Numbered from the stretch's first letter, positions 32,549 to 41,414 are shown. The stretch: DNA of 64,000 nucleotides from Bacteroidota bacterium (GCA_026391355.1 JAPLDH010000015.1:1-64000), one strand, 5' to 3'. Made by a program: numbers and translations. The notes: generated from the sequence alone by a model not told the origin.

Positions 32549-33898
32549 ATGAAAAAGTCCCCAATCCTGGTCTTCATTCTTTTTTTTATCCTCTTATCCC
32601 TTTCAGCATCCATTACCCTCCTTGATTATTATGGGATTATGGAAATTCAGAAATGGATCATGATTGTTTCACGTTGGCTGGTAATTGGGATCCTTTTTTG
32701 GTTTGCTGCCCAAAAGAGATCCCTGACCGGATTTATTCTGATCAGTATGCTGGCTGGAATTGAATTCGGGTGCGATCTTCCCGGGATTGCCGTCAAAATG
32801 GATATCATCAGCCAGGTTTTTCTCCGGCTAATCAAAACCATCATCGCTCCGTTATTATTCGGAACCTTGGTAGTAGGGATTGCCGGTCATTCTAATCTGA
32901 AACAGGTAGGAAGGATCGGGTGGAAATCAATCCTTTATTTTGAAGTGGTTACCACCATGGCCCTTTTTATCGGGCTGGCAGCGATAAACATCAGCCATGC
33001 CGGCGTTGGGATCCAGTTACCACCGGCAACAGATTCAGGTGATTTGAAAGTTTTACCGCCACAATCAGCCCGTGATCTGATCCTTCATATATTTCCGGAA
33101 AATTTTGCAAAATCAATTGCAGAAGGCAATGTTTTACAGGTCGTTGTGTTTTCAATCCTGTTCGGGATCGGATGTGCGATGGCAGCCGAGAAATACCGGA
33201 ATCCAATGGTCCGTTTTGCGGAAGCGCTTTCGGAGGTGATGTTCAAGTTCACGAACATCATTATGTACTTCGCCCCCTTTGCTGTTTTTGGAGCTATTGC
33301 CTTTACGGTAGGACATCTTGGACTCGGTATTATGGTTAAACTGATCATGCTTCTTATAACACTCTATGTTTCCCTGATTGTCTTCATTGTATTTATCCTG
33401 ATCCCCATCTGCCTTATCCTGAAGATACCCATAAAACGATTTTTCAACGCAGTCCTTGAACCGGCTTCCATTGCATTTGCAACTACAAGTTCTGAAGCAG
33501 CATTGCCCCTGGCAATGGAGAACATGGAAAAATTCGGTGTTCCCCGTCGGATCGTTTCTTTTGTTATTCCGCTGGGTTACAGCTTCAACCTCGACGGAAC
33601 TACGCTCTACCTGAGCATGGCTTCGATCTTTGTTGCCCAGGCGGCAGGAATTAATATGCCGTTCGGGACACAGCTTGTCTTAATGCTTACCCTGATGCTG
33701 ACCAGCAAAGGTGTCGCCGGTGTTTCCCGGGCTACCATCGTGATCCTGCTCGGGACGGTCTCCTCATTTGGCCTTCCAACCATGCCGGTCTTCGTACTTC
33801 TGGGTATCGATGCACTCATGGATATGGGACGCACCGCCACCAATGTAATCGGGAATTGCCTCGCTTCTGCAGTCATGGCGAAATGGGAGAAGGAATGA
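32549..33898 (+). CDS. Dicarboxylate/amino acid:cation symporter (DAACS/GltP family)
   Basis: A 449-residue inner-membrane transporter of the glutamate/C4-dicarboxylate:cation symporter family. Family marks are GIEFGCDLPGIA near the N-terminus, RLIKTIIAPLLFGTLVVGIA (TM3 region), the first re-entrant loop TTSSEAALPLAMENMEKFGVP, then IVSFVIPLGYSFNLDGTTLY and the second loop MLTSKGVAGVSRA. The usual SSS-x-TLP tip is SSEAALP here. Substrate (glutamate, aspartate, malate or succinate) cannot be fixed from sequence. It is a single-gene unit ending in a convergent hairpin region. Confidence 0.9.
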   Translation: MKKSPILVFILFFILLSLSASITLLDYYGIMEIQKWIMIVSRWLVIGILFWFAAQKRSLTGFILISMLAGIEFGCDLPGIAVKMDIISQVFLRLIKTIIAPLLFGTLVVGIAGHSNLKQVGRIGWKSILYFEVVTTMALFIGLAAINISHAGVGIQLPPATDSGDLKVLPPQSARDLILHIFPENFAKSIAEGNVLQVVVFSILFGIGCAMAAEKYRNPMVRFAEALSEVMFKFTNIIMYFAPFAVFGAIAFTVGHLGLGIMVKLIMLLITLYVSLIVFIVFILIPICLILKIPIKRFFNAVLEPASIAFATTSSEAALPLAMENMEKFGVPRRIVSFVIPLGYSFNLDGTTLYLSMASIFVAQAAGINMPFGTQLVLMLTLMLTSKGVAGVSRATIVILLGTVSSFGLPTMPVFVLLGIDALMDMGRTATNVIGNCLASAVMAKWEKE

Positions 33899-33906
33899 CC
33901 TTCTTC

Positions 33907-33985
33907 CTTAATGACTTAATGACCTGATGACTTATTGTCTTAAGGTTCTACAAGAATTTAGTCATTAAGTCATCAAGTCATTAGG
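33907..33985. terminator. Inverted repeat built of 8-bp units, between convergent genes
   Basis: The left arm contains AATGACTT-AATGACCT-GATGACTT and the right arm the complementary series TCATTAAG-TCATCAAG-TCATTAGG-TCATT. Together they can form a long stem between the 3' ends of the symporter and PAP2 genes, a likely bidirectional terminator. Each arm is itself an octamer repeat. Confidence 0.6.
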
Positions 33986-35170
33986 TCATTTTATAAGAAT
34001 CATTTTTTGATTACCCGGCAGATTAATCTCCTTACATACATATTTCTCGGGCAGATCATTAATGATCTTCCCTTTATTGATCCGGATCAGAAAGGAACAG
34101 GAATCTCTTACTGGTAGGGCAAGCTTTACCTCATTTTTCAGTTCCGTAAACCACCCCATGGATTCGAAAGTGTATCGGCAGGTATCGCCTATCGTCCAAT
34201 GTCCACGGATCTTGCTGTTCGGGAAACCGAATGCATTTACTTTGTATTCCAGGTGGAAAGCAGTATCCGGTAAAATTCTCACACTGGCATTCTTCAAATC
34301 AAACAGAATTACCCTGGGCCTGATTTTGGCTAATTCGGAATTGGTTACGTGGAATTGCTTGGAGGAGATGTAAGGTGTTGCAAGCAGCAACCCGATGGTT
34401 ATAATGGGTAAAAGGATACCCATTGCCAAAGTTATCCGTCGTGCTTTCTTTTTTTGATCTTCAGAAGAAAGGATCTTCATTTCTATGGGTTTATCAACCC
34501 TGAACAAGTAATGCCCTGTCAATGCAATGAGCCAAACCAACCCTCCTGCCCACAATACATCACTTGCAAAATGGCCGCCGGCCATCATCCTCGCAATGCC
34601 GATGATCACTCCGTAACCGATACCCAGGACCAGGAAGGAGCAGGCAAGAAGCCTTTTCCGGTTCCGCAGAAAAAGATAAGGGATTGCAAGGTAAAAGCCC
34701 ATAGAACAGTGTCCGCATGGGAAACTCTTTCCCTCATTGGTATCGCCTTTCTCACAAACGCAAACATACTTTTCCGTACCGCCAAATTCGGTGATCTCAC
34801 GAGGCCGCGGACGACCCGTATGGTCTTTAAGGAGCAGATTCACCAGGACCCCGGGGCCAACCACTATTGTGAAGACAAGTACCATCGATGCTTTCCGGTA
34901 ATGAATATACTTTACATTCCAATAAGAGAGTGTGATCATGATCAATCCTGCAAATGCCAGGAAGTATCCGGGGAAGATACCGAACCGGTAAATAAAATCC
35001 CAGAATGGTTTGTATTGAAGAAGCCATCCTTTTTCCGGAGAATAGAAATATCGTTGGAGGGCAATATCTGTATTGGTATAACGAAAAACCAGGGTAATGA
35101 CACCCAATAACAGGATAATGATGGCAAAGTCCTTAAATGCCTGGTTTTTAATAAATTTTGTGAATTTCAT
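33986..35170 (-). CDS. PAP2-family membrane phosphatase with extra C-terminal domain
   Basis: A 394-residue protein. The first 240 residues hold six membrane segments and the three phosphatase signatures: KDHTGRPRPRE (about 115), FPCGHCSMGFYLAIPYLF (about 151, with Cys in place of the usual Ser of PSGH) and ARMMAGGHFASDVLW (about 194). These fit a lipid phosphatase acting at the outer face of the inner membrane, for example on undecaprenyl diphosphate or lipid A. Residues 265-394 form an extra, probably periplasmic, beta-rich domain. It starts 24 bases after the aldo/keto reductase gene, so the two form an operon. Confidence 0.82.
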   Translation of the reverse strand: MKFTKFIKNQAFKDFAIIILLLGVITLVFRYTNTDIALQRYFYSPEKGWLLQYKPFWDFIYRFGIFPGYFLAFAGLIMITLSYWNVKYIHYRKASMVLVFTIVVGPGVLVNLLLKDHTGRPRPREITEFGGTEKYVCVCEKGDTNEGKSFPCGHCSMGFYLAIPYLFLRNRKRLLACSFLVLGIGYGVIIGIARMMAGGHFASDVLWAGGLVWLIALTGHYLFRVDKPIEMKILSSEDQKKKARRITLAMGILLPIITIGLLLATPYISSKQFHVTNSELAKIRPRVILFDLKNASVRILPDTAFHLEYKVNAFGFPNSKIRGHWTIGDTCRYTFESMGWFTELKNEVKLALPVRDSCSFLIRINKGKIINDLPEKYVCKEINLPGNQKMILIK

Positions 35171-35194
35171 CCGGTGAAGGAAGTTTGTGCCTGT

Positions 35195-36169
35195 CTATAC
35201 TTGAAACACCCTGCTTTCCCTGTCAAGCCGCTCCATATCCTCATCCGTCATCCGGAAATTCATTGCCCCTGGATTTTCGAGTGCATGCGATTCCTTGGTT
35301 GCTCCCGGAATGACAAAAACGGTTTCCCCGTGAAAATGGATCATCCAGTTCAGGGCGACCTGCGAAGTAGTCACCTGATACTTTTTTGCAAGCTCTTTGA
35401 TGAGCATGATCAGAGGTCTGCTCTTTTCAAGGGCAGATGGTTTAAAAAAGGAAGAATGTTTTCTGTAACCGATCGTTTTTATCATTTCGGGATGTTCGTG
35501 AAACTTACCGGTCACTAAACCTTGAGCCAACGGGGAATAGGCAATGATTGATATCCCCAATTCCTTTGCTGTTTGCAGGATCCCGTTAGATTCAATACGC
35601 CTGTCGAGCAGACTGTATCGAACCTGGTTTGATACCAGGGGAATCCCAAGTTTATCAAGCGTTTCCCAGGCATTCTTCATTTTCGCTGCGGAAAAGTTGC
35701 TTACCCCGATATACCGGATCTTCCCGGATTTCACAAGCTCTGCCATCGCTTTCATCTCTGCCTTTTCATTGGAAAGTCCATACGGCTGGTGAACCTGGTA
35801 AAGATCGATGGGAAAGGGAGAAAGAGCTTCAATCCGCTCCCCGATGGTTTTTGGGATGTTGGATGCAAAACGGAACATCGGCCACCACTTGGTAGCGATC
35901 AGCACATCGCCTGGCTTTTTGCCTAGAGTCGTGAGTGATTTCGAAAGCGCCTTTTCGGAAACTCCGTTACCGTAAACCTCAGCCGTATCAAACCAGTTGA
36001 TCCCTCCTTCAAGAGAGATATTAACGATCGACCGGATAAGATCATCATCAAGGGTTGGCCAGAATTTTCCGGCTAGATTGTTTTGCTTGCTGAATTGCCA
36101 GCATCCCAAACCAACCGGTGTTAAGTGTAAATCCGATTTACCTAAGAAACGGTAATTTGTTTGTTCCAT
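35195..36169 (-). CDS. Aldo/keto reductase
   Basis: A 324-residue NADPH-dependent oxidoreductase with a (beta/alpha)8 barrel. The catalytic tetrad is visible: Asp and Tyr in NWFDTAEVYGNGVSEKAL (about 58-75), Lys in DVLIATKWWPMF, and His in LYQVHQPYGLS. The cofactor-binding C-terminal part (VIPGATKESHALENPGAMN) is also typical. The substrate is unknown. It is the first gene of an operon with the PAP2 phosphatase, and the -7 box TATATTTG at 36203-36196 drives it. Confidence 0.9.
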   Translation of the reverse strand: MEQTNYRFLGKSDLHLTPVGLGCWQFSKQNNLAGKFWPTLDDDLIRSIVNISLEGGINWFDTAEVYGNGVSEKALSKSLTTLGKKPGDVLIATKWWPMFRFASNIPKTIGERIEALSPFPIDLYQVHQPYGLSNEKAEMKAMAELVKSGKIRYIGVSNFSAAKMKNAWETLDKLGIPLVSNQVRYSLLDRRIESNGILQTAKELGISIIAYSPLAQGLVTGKFHEHPEMIKTIGYRKHSSFFKPSALEKSRPLIMLIKELAKKYQVTTSQVALNWMIHFHGETVFVIPGATKESHALENPGAMNFRMTDEDMERLDRESRVFQV

Positions 36170-36195
36170 AAAATTAAAGATTAAACCAGGGAGAA

Positions 36196-36203
36196 CAAAT
36201 ATA
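36196..36203 (-). promoter_or_regulatory. Putative -7 element of the aldo/keto reductase operon
   Basis: TATATTTG on the minus strand lies 26 bases before the ATG at 36169. The inverted repeat at 36209 occupies the region where a -33 box would be. Confidence 0.45.
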
Positions 36204-36208
36204 CAGAA

Positions 36209-36291
36209 AAACCTTCCAGGTTTGAATTTGATAAATTTAGACTATTTTATCCAAGAATAAATGTGTTTATTAACAAAAACCTGGAAGGTTT
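36209..36291. repeat. Inverted repeat AAACCTTCCAGGTTT ... AAACCTGGAAGGTTT
   Basis: Perfect 15-bp arms (36209-36223 and 36277-36291) separated by an AT-rich loop of 53 bases. Each arm is itself nearly palindromic (AAACCT-TCC-AGGTTT). The same arms occur at 13103-13165, so this is a dispersed element. Confidence 0.8.
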
Positions 36292-36471
36292 GATGCTAAT
36301 CCGTTTTGATCTGCTTAACTCTTACCGCAAAAAGCGGTGTCGCTCATCAATGGTTGCTAACAGAAATTTATTTTAATTTCATGGTAATTACCGAAATAAT
36401 CAATTGGTATGAACCCCAAGGCAAAGCCCTGGACCCCAAATTCCGGGGCAAGCCCCGGGGAATTTACCATG

Positions 36472-36528
36472 CACCTCATCCCCTGCACCCCTTCTCCTTA
36501 AGGAGAAGGGGACGGGGGGGTTGAGGTG
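36472..36528. repeat. Purine/pyrimidine hairpin repeat, copy 2
   Basis: CACCTCATCCCCTGCACCCC and CTTCTCCTTAAGGAGAAG form a long hairpin that ends in GGGGGGTTGAGGTG. Relatives are at 10019-10072 and 40741-40826. Confidence 0.7.
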
Positions 36529-36556
36529 AAAAAATTAAAATATGTCAACCTGATAT

Positions 36557-36595
36557 GACAAATATTATTAAATTTGTCGAATAAACATGACAAAT
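36557..36595 (+). promoter_or_regulatory. Promoter with GACAAAT half-sites, ATPase gene
   Basis: TAAATTTG (36569-36576) fits the -7 consensus. GACAAAT at 36557, its inverse ATTTGTC at 36572 and a third GACAAAT at 36589 surround and overlap it, ending three bases before the ATG at 36598. The arrangement looks like an operator for an unknown regulator. Confidence 0.45.
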
Positions 36596-36597
36596 TT

Positions 36598-37737
36598 ATG
36601 AATCAGCAAAATTATGTTCGTTTTCAAAAGGAAAAAATTGTTTCCTGGTTATTCCAGGGGAAGGTGATTATTGTTTATGGAGCAAGACAGGTAGGAAAGA
36701 CGACACTGGTCAAGGAGATTATTGAGGAGACGCCCGGATCCGTTTATTTTAACTGTGAACGTCATAATATAAAAACAATTCTGGAAAGCGGGAACCTGGA
36801 GTCAATTCGAGACCATTTCGGGCAAGCCAAACTGGTCGTATTGGATGAAGCCCAGAAAATAAAGGGAATCGGATCCCTGTTAAAACTTTTAACAGATACC
36901 TGGCCGGAAATACAACTCATTGCAACGGGATCCAGCAGTTTTAACCTTATCAGCGAACTGTCTGAACCGCTAACTGGGAGAAATGTTAAATTTTTACTCT
37001 TACCGTTAGCATTAACCGAATTGAAACAAAAAAATACACTTGCTGAACTGGATGAAAAACTGGAATCATATCTGCGGTTTGGGATGTATCCGGGAATTGT
37101 TGACAGGGATAATGAAAAGAAAATGATATTGCTTGATGAACTTGCTTCAGATTATCTTTATAGGGATGTACTCATGTTTGAAAATCTTAAAAATCCTGAA
37201 CTTTTGACACAAATCCTGAAAGCATTGGCCTTGCAATTGGGAAATGAAGTTTCGTACCGTGAGTTATCAACCCTTTTAAAAGTTTCCGTCGCAATGATTC
37301 AGAAATATATCCAGGTACTGGAGCGCTCCTTTATTATTTACAGGTTGACTTCCTTTAGCCGGAATCTGAGAAATGAACTTACCAGGAGCCATAAGTATTA
37401 TTTTTATGATCTTGGGGTACGGAACAGCCTGCTTCAGAATTTTAATCTTTTACAAAACAGGAATGATACCGGTTTCCTTTGGGAAAACTTTTGTATGATA
37501 GAGCGCCTGAAAATTAATCAGCGACAAGATCTTCGAAAAAATCTTTATTTCTGGAGAACTTATCAGCAACAGGAAATCGACCTGATTGAAGAATACGGCG
37601 GGAGATTATCGGCATATGAATTCAAATGGACTCCCGGTACAAAAACGAAACCCCCCGATACCTTTATGAGATCTTACCCCGGAAGCGATTTCCACGTTAT
37701 TCATCCGGAGAATTATCATTCATTTCTTCTGGAATAA
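36598..37737 (+). CDS. AAA-family ATPase with DUF4143
   Basis: A 379-residue relative of the ATPase at 25691-26956. Walker A is GARQVGKTTLVKEI (near residue 25), Walker B KLVVLDEAQKIKGIG (near 80), the sensor region IQLIATGSSSFNLI, and DUF4143 covers the C-terminal half (YRDVLMFENLKNP, YFYDLGVRNSLLQNF, WENFCMIERLK, WRTYQQQEIDLIEEYGG). The ATG at 36598 is preferred over an upstream TTG at 36574 because the -7 box lies between. No partner gene is adjacent. Confidence 0.87.
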   Translation: MNQQNYVRFQKEKIVSWLFQGKVIIVYGARQVGKTTLVKEIIEETPGSVYFNCERHNIKTILESGNLESIRDHFGQAKLVVLDEAQKIKGIGSLLKLLTDTWPEIQLIATGSSSFNLISELSEPLTGRNVKFLLLPLALTELKQKNTLAELDEKLESYLRFGMYPGIVDRDNEKKMILLDELASDYLYRDVLMFENLKNPELLTQILKALALQLGNEVSYRELSTLLKVSVAMIQKYIQVLERSFIIYRLTSFSRNLRNELTRSHKYYFYDLGVRNSLLQNFNLLQNRNDTGFLWENFCMIERLKINQRQDLRKNLYFWRTYQQQEIDLIEEYGGRLSAYEFKWTPGTKTKPPDTFMRSYPGSDFHVIHPENYHSFLLE

Positions 37738-37925
37738 ATTGACTTTTCGGCGTGGACTCAAAGATGAAATTCAGAAAATAACAAAAAATGTTTATTCTAA
37801 TAATCCGGATTTTCTAAGAAAAGAATAAATATGGCAAACAGGTAAGAGATGTCTTTTCAGTTGGACCTGGCTAAGAATACCCAAAAAAAATGTAACTTTC
37901 TATGGATTAATTTATAAGAAGACCA

Positions 37926-38105
37926 ATGAACGAAATAATTTTTCTTGTTGAAGAAACACCGGAAGGTGGTTATACTGCTCGTGCATTAGGTAATGATATA
38001 TACACGCAAGCAGAGACAGAGAAGCAACTGAAAGAGATGATAAAGGATGCAGTAATCTGCCATTTTGATGAAAAGACAAATCAGTCTATTATAATAAATA
38101 GGTAA
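37926..38105 (+). CDS. Small HicB-like (DUF1902-type) protein
   Basis: A 59-residue gene that starts MNEIIFLVEETPEGGYTARALG and continues with DIYTQAETEKQLKEMIKDAVICHFDE. This is the partial RNase H-like fold of small HicB-type proteins, often mislabelled 2-oxoisovalerate dehydrogenase. Relatives usually precede a HicA toxin; none follows here. It is 17 bases upstream of a second HicB-type gene. No DNA-binding domain is visible in such a short protein. Confidence 0.65.
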   Translation: MNEIIFLVEETPEGGYTARALGNDIYTQAETEKQLKEMIKDAVICHFDEKTNQSIIINR

Positions 38106-38122
38106 GCAAATTTATCATTGTG

Positions 38123-38365
38123 ATGAAAAAGAATAATAGTCAAAAAATCCATCTTCCAATATTGGTTGAACAAGATGAAGATGATATTTATATTGTAAGC
38201 TGTCCTGTCTTTAAAGGATGCCATTCTTATGGCAAGTCGATTGATGAGGCGTTGAATAATATCAAAGAAGTAATTGAAATTTGCATTGAAGAAGAAAGAG
38301 AGAGGAACCCAACCGGTATGAACCGGTTTGTTGGTTTTCGGGAGATGGAAGTATCGCCAAATTAA
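38123..38365 (+). CDS. HicB-family antitoxin-like protein
   Basis: An 80-residue protein with the HicB fold: LPILVEQDEDDIYIVSCPVFKGCHSYGKSIDEALNNIKEVIEICIEE. The pattern strand-strand-CP-x-GC-s-G-s-eEAl-ni-e-i matches HicB antitoxins. ATG at 38123 directly follows a GTG at 38120, and either may be used. No HicA toxin gene is found on either side, so it is an orphan, perhaps together with the preceding small gene. Confidence 0.75.
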   Translation: MKKNNSQKIHLPILVEQDEDDIYIVSCPVFKGCHSYGKSIDEALNNIKEVIEICIEEERERNPTGMNRFVGFREMEVSPN

Positions 38366-38418
38366 TTCAACGCAGAATTCACAAATTAACAGGGTGAATT
38401 AAATAGAGTGTTACCGTT

Positions 38419-40236
38419 TCATCCCCGTTCCAATGATTTTCTTTTTGCACGAATCCATTGCGGTACGGCATCTTTCAGAATAGCCAGGGCACATAGCAGG
38501 ATCACAACCGTTAAGATGAGATTGATAATTCCATGAATAAACATATTCGGAATATACATCTGCGGGATATATATTCCGGAAATATTTTTAATACATGCAG
38601 TAAAGGTAACCGCGAAGACAAAAATCATAGGAATAATGGTTACCCAGGCATATCTCAATTTTCCCTGGTTGATGATGTATGAAGTTCCGATGGTCAGCGC
38701 AATTCCGGCAAGAAGCTGGTTGGCTGCACCGAACATTGGCCAGATGCTGGTCACACTCCCGGTATAGATAAAATAGCCCCAAATGAAAACTACAACTCCG
38801 CTGGCAAGAAGATTTCCAGGCAACCAGTCCGTTCTTTTAAACCGTTTGGAATAATTGCCAAGGAATTCCTGCAGGATAAAACGTGCCACACGTGTTCCGG
38901 CATCGATCGTTGTAAGAATGAACAATGCCTCGAACATAATGGCAAAGTGATACCAATAGGACATCAGAGAATTGAGCCCGGGAATGGACGAAAATATCTG
39001 TGCCATCCCGACTGCCAGTGAGACTGCCCCGCCGGTCCTGCCAACCACATTCTCGCCAACCTCTTTGGAGAGCTTTGCCAGGTCTGAATGAATGAACCCC
39101 ATTGCGTGCAGTTGCGGTAAGATCTGGGTGAATTTCTCAGGTGAAACATTGATCTGGAAATAATCGAGCGGAAAAAGACTGGCAGCGGCGATTAATGCAA
39201 GGATGCTTACAAACCCTTCGGAAAGCATTGCTCCCACGGCAATTGGTTTGATATGCGACTCTTTCAGGATCATCTTTGGAGTCGTTCCGGAACCGATTAA
39301 AGCATGAAAACCGGAAATGGCCCCGCAGGCAATGGTGATGAAAAGGTAAGGGAACAGGGTTCCCGGAATAACCGGACCTCCGCCATGGATAAATGTAGTA
39401 AATGCAGGCATCTTCAGATCGGGTGCAACAATAATAATTCCTGCAGCCAGCATGGCTACGACACCAAGTTTCATAAATGTGCTGAGATAATCACGTGGGG
39501 ATAGAAGTAACCAGACCGGCAATGCAGACGCCAGGAAACCATAGACTGCCAAGAGAATGACCAATGTTTTGCGATCGAAATGAAACCAGGAAGCCAGTGG
39601 AGATCCCGGTATATATTTTCCAATGATAACGGCCAGTGTGAGAAAGATAACTCCAAAAACTGTCGCTTCTACTGTTTTTCCTTTTCTGAAACGAAACATC
39701 CATAGGCCCATCGCAATGGCGATGGGGATAGTAGAAGCAATGGTGAAGGTGGCCCATGAGCTTTCTGCCAGGGCATTGACCACAACCATTCCCAATCCTG
39801 CGATGGCAATGATGATAATGATGAAAGTGGCTATGGATGCAGTTATCCCGCTGGTCAGTTTTTTAATCTCAAGCAATGCAATTTCAGCCAATGACTTGCC
39901 GTCATGCCTGACTGAAGCAGTAAGAATGACTACATCATGCACTGCTCCTGCAAGTACTGCACCCAGTACCATCCACAAGAAACCGGGGAAATACCCGAAC
40001 TGGCATGCCAGGACGGGCCCGACAAGGGGACCTGCCCCTGCAATAGCCGCGAAATGATGCCCGAACAGCACCCATTTGTTCATCGGGTAATAGTTCTGGC
40101 CATCATAAAGCCGGCCTGAAGGTGTAAGCCGTGAATCATCCAGCGCAAGAACCTTTGCAGTGATAAAACTGAAGTAAAAACGATAAGCCAGGACAAAGAT
40201 CGCGAGTGAGCCGATCACCAGGGGCATTGCATTCAT
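38419..40236 (-). CDS. cstA: Carbon starvation protein CstA-like peptide/pyruvate transporter
   Basis: A 605-residue integral membrane protein of the CstA family with about 15 membrane segments. Signature regions are the N-terminal [51 protein letters not shown], the next helix pair with [24 protein letters not shown], and the central [19 protein letters not shown]. Characterised relatives import peptides or pyruvate upon nutrient limitation. It is a single-gene unit on the minus strand, divergent from the nuo operon. Confidence 0.92.
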   Translation of the reverse strand: MNAMPLVIGSLAIFVLAYRFYFSFITAKVLALDDSRLTPSGRLYDGQNYYPMNKWVLFGHHFAAIAGAGPLVGPVLACQFGYFPGFLWMVLGAVLAGAVHDVVILTASVRHDGKSLAEIALLEIKKLTSGITASIATFIIIIIAIAGLGMVVVNALAESSWATFTIASTIPIAIAMGLWMFRFRKGKTVEATVFGVIFLTLAVIIGKYIPGSPLASWFHFDRKTLVILLAVYGFLASALPVWLLLSPRDYLSTFMKLGVVAMLAAGIIIVAPDLKMPAFTTFIHGGGPVIPGTLFPYLFITIACGAISGFHALIGSGTTPKMILKESHIKPIAVGAMLSEGFVSILALIAAASLFPLDYFQINVSPEKFTQILPQLHAMGFIHSDLAKLSKEVGENVVGRTGGAVSLAVGMAQIFSSIPGLNSLMSYWYHFAIMFEALFILTTIDAGTRVARFILQEFLGNYSKRFKRTDWLPGNLLASGVVVFIWGYFIYTGSVTSIWPMFGAANQLLAGIALTIGTSYIINQGKLRYAWVTIIPMIFVFAVTFTACIKNISGIYIPQMYIPNMFIHGIINLILTVVILLCALAILKDAVPQWIRAKRKSLERG

Positions 40237-40302
40237 AGTATCAAAGAATTTTAGTGTATCATTACCACGTCAATCCAATCAAGGAAGCAAATTTATTTAA
40301 AT

Positions 40303-40339
40303 TTTGAGCCGGTGTAGGATAAGAAAAAAATTAACTTTG
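40303..40339 (+). promoter_or_regulatory. Putative promoter of the nuo operon
   Basis: TAACTTTG (40332-40339) matches TAnnTTTG and lies 19 bases before the nuoA ATG. TTTG at 40303-40306 is 25 bases upstream, wider than the usual 19-21. Confidence 0.45.
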
Positions 40340-40358
40340 TCAAGAATTATTCTAAATT

Positions 40359-40739
40359 ATGGATAAGACATTCGTTCCGGCTGATTACATACCCATACTT
40401 GTTCAATTTGCTGTTGCTTTTGGTTTTGTCTTAATTACAATGACCCTGACCCATATTATCGGGGGTAAACGAAAGAAAATTCACACGATCAGAAAAGAAG
40501 AAAATTTCGAATGCGGGATCGAGGTGAAAGGCAATGCAAGATTCCCCTTTTCGGTTCAATATTTCCTTATTGCCATTTTATTTGTATTGTTTGATGTGGA
40601 AATAATCTTCTTTTATCCCTGGGCGATCAACTTTAAATCCACAGGGTGGAACGGATTTTTTGAAATGCTCCTATTCCTGGGTTTTTTAATGTTTGGATTT
40701 TATTACATCATACAGAAAGGGGCATTTAAATGGGATTAA
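40359..40739 (+). CDS. nuoA: NADH-quinone oxidoreductase subunit A
   Basis: A 126-residue membrane subunit of complex I with three transmembrane helices. The family signature EENFECGIEVKGNARFPFSVQYFLIAILFVLFDVEIIFFYPWA covers residues 48-90. It opens a plus-strand operon containing all 14 subunits in the order A, B, C, D, E, F, G, H, I, J, K, L, M, N. A hairpin repeat separates it from nuoB by 97 bases. Confidence 0.95.
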   Translation: MDKTFVPADYIPILVQFAVAFGFVLITMTLTHIIGGKRKKIHTIRKEENFECGIEVKGNARFPFSVQYFLIAILFVLFDVEIIFFYPWAINFKSTGWNGFFEMLLFLGFLMFGFYYIIQKGAFKWD

Positions 40740-40740
40740 A

Positions 40741-40826
40741 CCTGCCCCCTCCTAAATCCTCCCCCAAAAAGGGGAGGACTTATCGCCCCTCCCTTAGTGG
40801 GGAGGGGGACGGGGTGGGGCTAAGAA
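40741..40826. repeat. Purine/pyrimidine hairpin repeat, copy 3, between nuoA and nuoB
   Basis: Two G/C-rich hairpins: CCTCCCCCAAAAAGGGGAGG and CCCCTCCCTTAGTGGGGAGGGG, followed by GGGGTGGGGC. The family also occurs at 10019 and 36472. Its position inside the nuo operon could cause partial termination or mRNA processing. Confidence 0.75.
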
Positions 40827-40836
40827 ATGAATTCAA

Positions 40837-41385
40837 ATGGTTAACACAGAATATACAATAGTTGAACCTCCTGATGGTTATTCTGCGCCTGGTTTTTTTG
40901 CAACCAGTATAGATAAGGTCGTCGGATTAGCCAGGCAAAATTCCATCTGGCCGTTGCCTTTTGCAACATCCTGTTGTGGAGTAGAGTTTATGGCCTTGAT
41001 GGGGGCTACTTACGACCTTGCCCGGTTTGGAGCTGAACGGTTAAGTTTCAGTCCCCGGCAGGCAGATCTGCTAATGGTCATGGGAACCATTGCCAAAAAA
41101 ATGGCCACGATTGTTCTGCAGGTATATATCCAGATGGCAGAACCCCGATGGGTACTTGCTATGGGTGCCTGCGCCTCAAGCGGAGGGATCTTTGATACTT
41201 ACAGTGTTTTGCAGGGAATCGACAGGATTGTCCCTGTGGATGTTTATGTTCCAGGCTGTCCGCCACGACCTGAACAGGTCATCCAGGGCTTTATGAAAAT
41301 CCAGGAACTGGTTGGAAATGAATCAATCCGGAGGAGGTACTCCCCCGAGTATAAGAAACTTCTGGCTCAATACGGAATTGTTTAA
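40837..41385 (+). CDS. nuoB: NADH-quinone oxidoreductase subunit B
   Basis: A 182-residue peripheral subunit that holds iron-sulfur cluster N2, the last electron carrier before quinone. The ligands are the tandem cysteines in FATSCCGVEFMALMGATYDLARFGAER, the cysteine in GACASSGGIFDTYSV and that in DVYVPGCPPRPEQVIQG. Length and motifs are complete. It is followed after 29 bases by nuoC. Confidence 0.97.
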   Translation: MVNTEYTIVEPPDGYSAPGFFATSIDKVVGLARQNSIWPLPFATSCCGVEFMALMGATYDLARFGAERLSFSPRQADLLMVMGTIAKKMATIVLQVYIQMAEPRWVLAMGACASSGGIFDTYSVLQGIDRIVPVDVYVPGCPPRPEQVIQGFMKIQELVGNESIRRRYSPEYKKLLAQYGIV

Positions 41386-41414
41386 TAGTCACAGAGGAAC
41401 AGAGTTAAAGAGAT

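Noticed and set aside
36306-36524. Plus-strand frame of 72 codons
   Set aside because: It runs through a dispersed hairpin repeat and ends in arginine/glycine-rich residues coded by the repeat arms.
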